Positions 62,642-64,000 of a DNA stretch of 64,000 nt are shown in pieces. How positions within the stretch are numbered: position 1 is the first letter of the stretch; every line of letters begins with the position of its first letter. The stretch is taken from positions 1 to 64,000 of the forward strand of contig JAGQWR010000095.1 in the NCBI GenBank assembly GCA_020437105.1, given 5' to 3'. The notes below the pieces were generated by a model. The model was not told the origin of the DNA, ran no database searches, and saw only the letters and a program-made list of their open reading frames with translations. A program made the translations under genes and the position numbers. The DNA comes from Saprospiraceae bacterium. Its GTDB lineage: Bacteria; Bacteroidota; Bacteroidia; Chitinophagales; Saprospiraceae.

Positions 62642-64000
62642 TTAGAATATTTTCCCCGGATTAAGGATGTTATTGGGGTCAAAAATAGTCTTAATTGCTT
62701 TCATATAGCTGATTTCTTCCGAACTCCTGGAATTTGAAAGGAATTCTTTCTTGATCAGTCCGATGCCATGCTCTGCGCTGATGCTGCCGGCATAAGCCTC
62801 CACCAGGTGGTAAACTTTGCGGCTGATTGCTTCACAGCTTTGTTTGAATGCAGCTGTATCTGCACCTGCTGGTCGAGGAATATTGATGTGAATATTCCCA
62901 TCTCCGAGGTGACCAAAACAGACGATATCCAGTGCCGGATATTCAGCAAGCAGCTGTTCCAGATCCCGAAGAAATCCGGGTATTTGGCCGATTCGAACCG
63001 AAATATCATTTTTATAGGGAGCATATTTATTGAGTGACACCGGGATAAGTTCGCGATGCGCCCAGAGGTTTTTACGGTCTGATTCATCCAGCGCCAGGGT
63101 GCCTTCCTCGATCAGGTCGGTTTGGGAAAGCACTTCGAACAGCTCTTGCTCCCGGGCTTCTTTGGAAAGCGATTCGGAGGCCTCGATCAGCGCATCAAAT
63201 TCCACCAGTGCATAATAGGGGTATTTAGCAGACAGGGCATATTTTACGCTTGATTCCTGAAGGGCATATTCCAGGGCTCCTCCGGAGAAAAACTCAAAGG
63301 CCAGCAGGGATACGCGCTGCCGCATCCATTGGAGGACTTCCAGCAGTTTTTCCTGATCCTTTAGTCCGAATAAAAACGTAGAAGGATTTTTTGGCGGCAT
63401 GCAAAGTTGGATGGTCGCTTCCACGATGAATCCGAGCGTGCCTTCGCTGCCGATAAATAAATGCCGCAGGTCGTAGCCCGTCGCATTTTTCCGAAGGCCC
63501 TTATTTGAATTCAGGAGTTCTCCTTTGCCACTTACTACTTTCAGTCCGGTAATCCAATCGCGGGTCATGCCGTAGCGTATCACCTGAATGCCGCCGGCGT
63601 TGGTGGCTATATTGCCTCCGACCTGACTGGATCCTGTGGCTGCATATTCGATTGGATAGAAAAGTCCTCTGGATCGGGCAAAGTCCTGTAGGTTGGAAAT
63701 AATCAGGCCGGGTTCTACATCCACCGTCGCCTCTGCTTCGTTGAAGCGGAGGATTTTATCCATCTTGTCGAAGGAGACTACCAGCTCTCCATTCGTGGCA
63801 GTGGCTGCTGCCGACAAACCTGTCCTTCCGCCGGAAGGCACCAGGGGATAGAGGTGCTTATTCGCAAATTGTACAATCTGAATAACCTGATCTGTATTTG
63901 TCGGAAAGAGGATCGCAGCCGGATTGGGTTCGAAATAGGCGGAAGCATCCTTCCCGTAGGTGTATAGCGAAAGGGGATCCGTTTTGATGGGAATATTGGG
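62642..64000 (-). CDS. FAD-linked oxidase, GlcD/lactate dehydrogenase type (5' end outside window)
   Basis: 452 residues of an open frame run to the window edge, so the N-terminus is missing. The FAD-binding PCMH domain has PSGGRTGLSA, EYAATGSSQVGGNIATNAGG and RYGMTRDWITGLKVV. The C-terminal FAD-oxidase domain ends with HLGDGNIHINI, a catalytic-His region, AEHGIGLIKKEFL and LFDPNNILNPGK. It resembles D-lactate or glycolate dehydrogenases (GlcD family); the substrate is not certain. No GlcE/GlcF genes are in view. It precedes the CvfB-like gene by 15 bp. Confidence 0.93.
   Translation of the reverse strand, partial: PNIPIKTDPLSLYTYGKDASAYFEPNPAAILFPTNTDQVIQIVQFANKHLYPLVPSGGRTGLSAAATATNGELVVSFDKMDKILRFNEAEATVDVEPGLIISNLQDFARSRGLFYPIEYAATGSSQVGGNIATNAGGIQVIRYGMTRDWITGLKVVSGKGELLNSNKGLRKNATGYDLRHLFIGSEGTLGFIVEATIQLCMPPKNPSTFLFGLKDQEKLLEVLQWMRQRVSLLAFEFFSGGALEYALQESSVKYALSAKYPYYALVEFDALIEASESLSKEAREQELFEVLSQTDLIEEGTLALDESDRKNLWAHRELIPVSLNKYAPYKNDISVRIGQIPGFLRDLEQLLAEYPALDIVCFGHLGDGNIHINIPRPAGADTAAFKQSCEAISRKVYHLVEAYAGSISAEHGIGLIKKEFLSNSRSSEEISYMKAIKTIFDPNNILNPGKIF

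Overview
The window comes from a Bacteroidota chromosome, most likely the Saprospiria or a close relative. Evidence: two kinds of type IX secretion (T9SS) C-terminal signal, a TonB receptor with a carboxypeptidase-like N-terminal domain, the order ftsX - DUF3098 - uppP - truB, a CCDC81/HU-SPOR protein, isolated rpsP and trmD, and -7 promoter elements of the form TAnnTTTG. Most of it is housekeeping core. I see no tRNA, rRNA, CRISPR array, prophage or intact insertion sequence.

Layout. 1-8.9 kb: end of a secreted GH30-like glycosidase, an SLC12-like transporter, an exported L-type lectin protein, a YfhO membrane protein and a GT2 glycosyltransferase. 8.8-17.6 kb: gpsA, a secreted alpha/beta hydrolase, then a leftward block truB, uppP, DUF3098, ftsX, lepB, DUF1573, DUF2452 and a coiled-coil protein. 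18-27 kb: a PolB-type exonuclease, an unknown 463-aa protein, rpsP with a long acidic tail, a glycine-rich PKD surface protein, a TonB receptor with a 47-aa membrane protein behind it, and rpe. 27-43 kb: cdsA, a CPBP protease, pdxJ, an outer-membrane protein, an LVIVD lipoprotein, HU-SPOR, yceD-rpmF, ridA-trpS, a UDG-like protein, VOC, FAH, metK, an RsmF-like methyltransferase, an XRE regulator, fdhD and an Ate-like transferase. 43-49 kb: an Arg/Asp repeat protein, trmD, an FKBP, ubiX, a thioredoxin-fold protein, a phosphoesterase-like lipoprotein and a coiled-coil membrane protein.

49.3-61.6 kb is the most unusual part. Two paralogous gene sets face each other. The rightward set is DUF4956 - CotH kinase/beta-helix - T9SS-exported PQQ sugar dehydrogenase. 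The leftward set is DUF4956 - exported CYTH-like protein - CotH kinase/beta-helix - VTC polyphosphate-polymerase domain. They meet at a 738-bp gene-free tract of repeats. The domains (polyP/nucleotide tunnel folds, an extracytoplasmic atypical kinase, a small membrane protein) suggest an envelope phosphorylation or polyphosphate system; that function is inferred. The window ends with a CvfB-like S1 protein and a truncated FAD-linked oxidase.

Two repeat families lie between genes. Six tracts are mosaics of tiny hairpins (about 4-7 bp stems, mostly 3-nt loops) joined by linkers of the GACC/GTCTAAGGTC type. Two other loci carry a palindromic-ended element of 127 and 162 bp that looks like a MITE.
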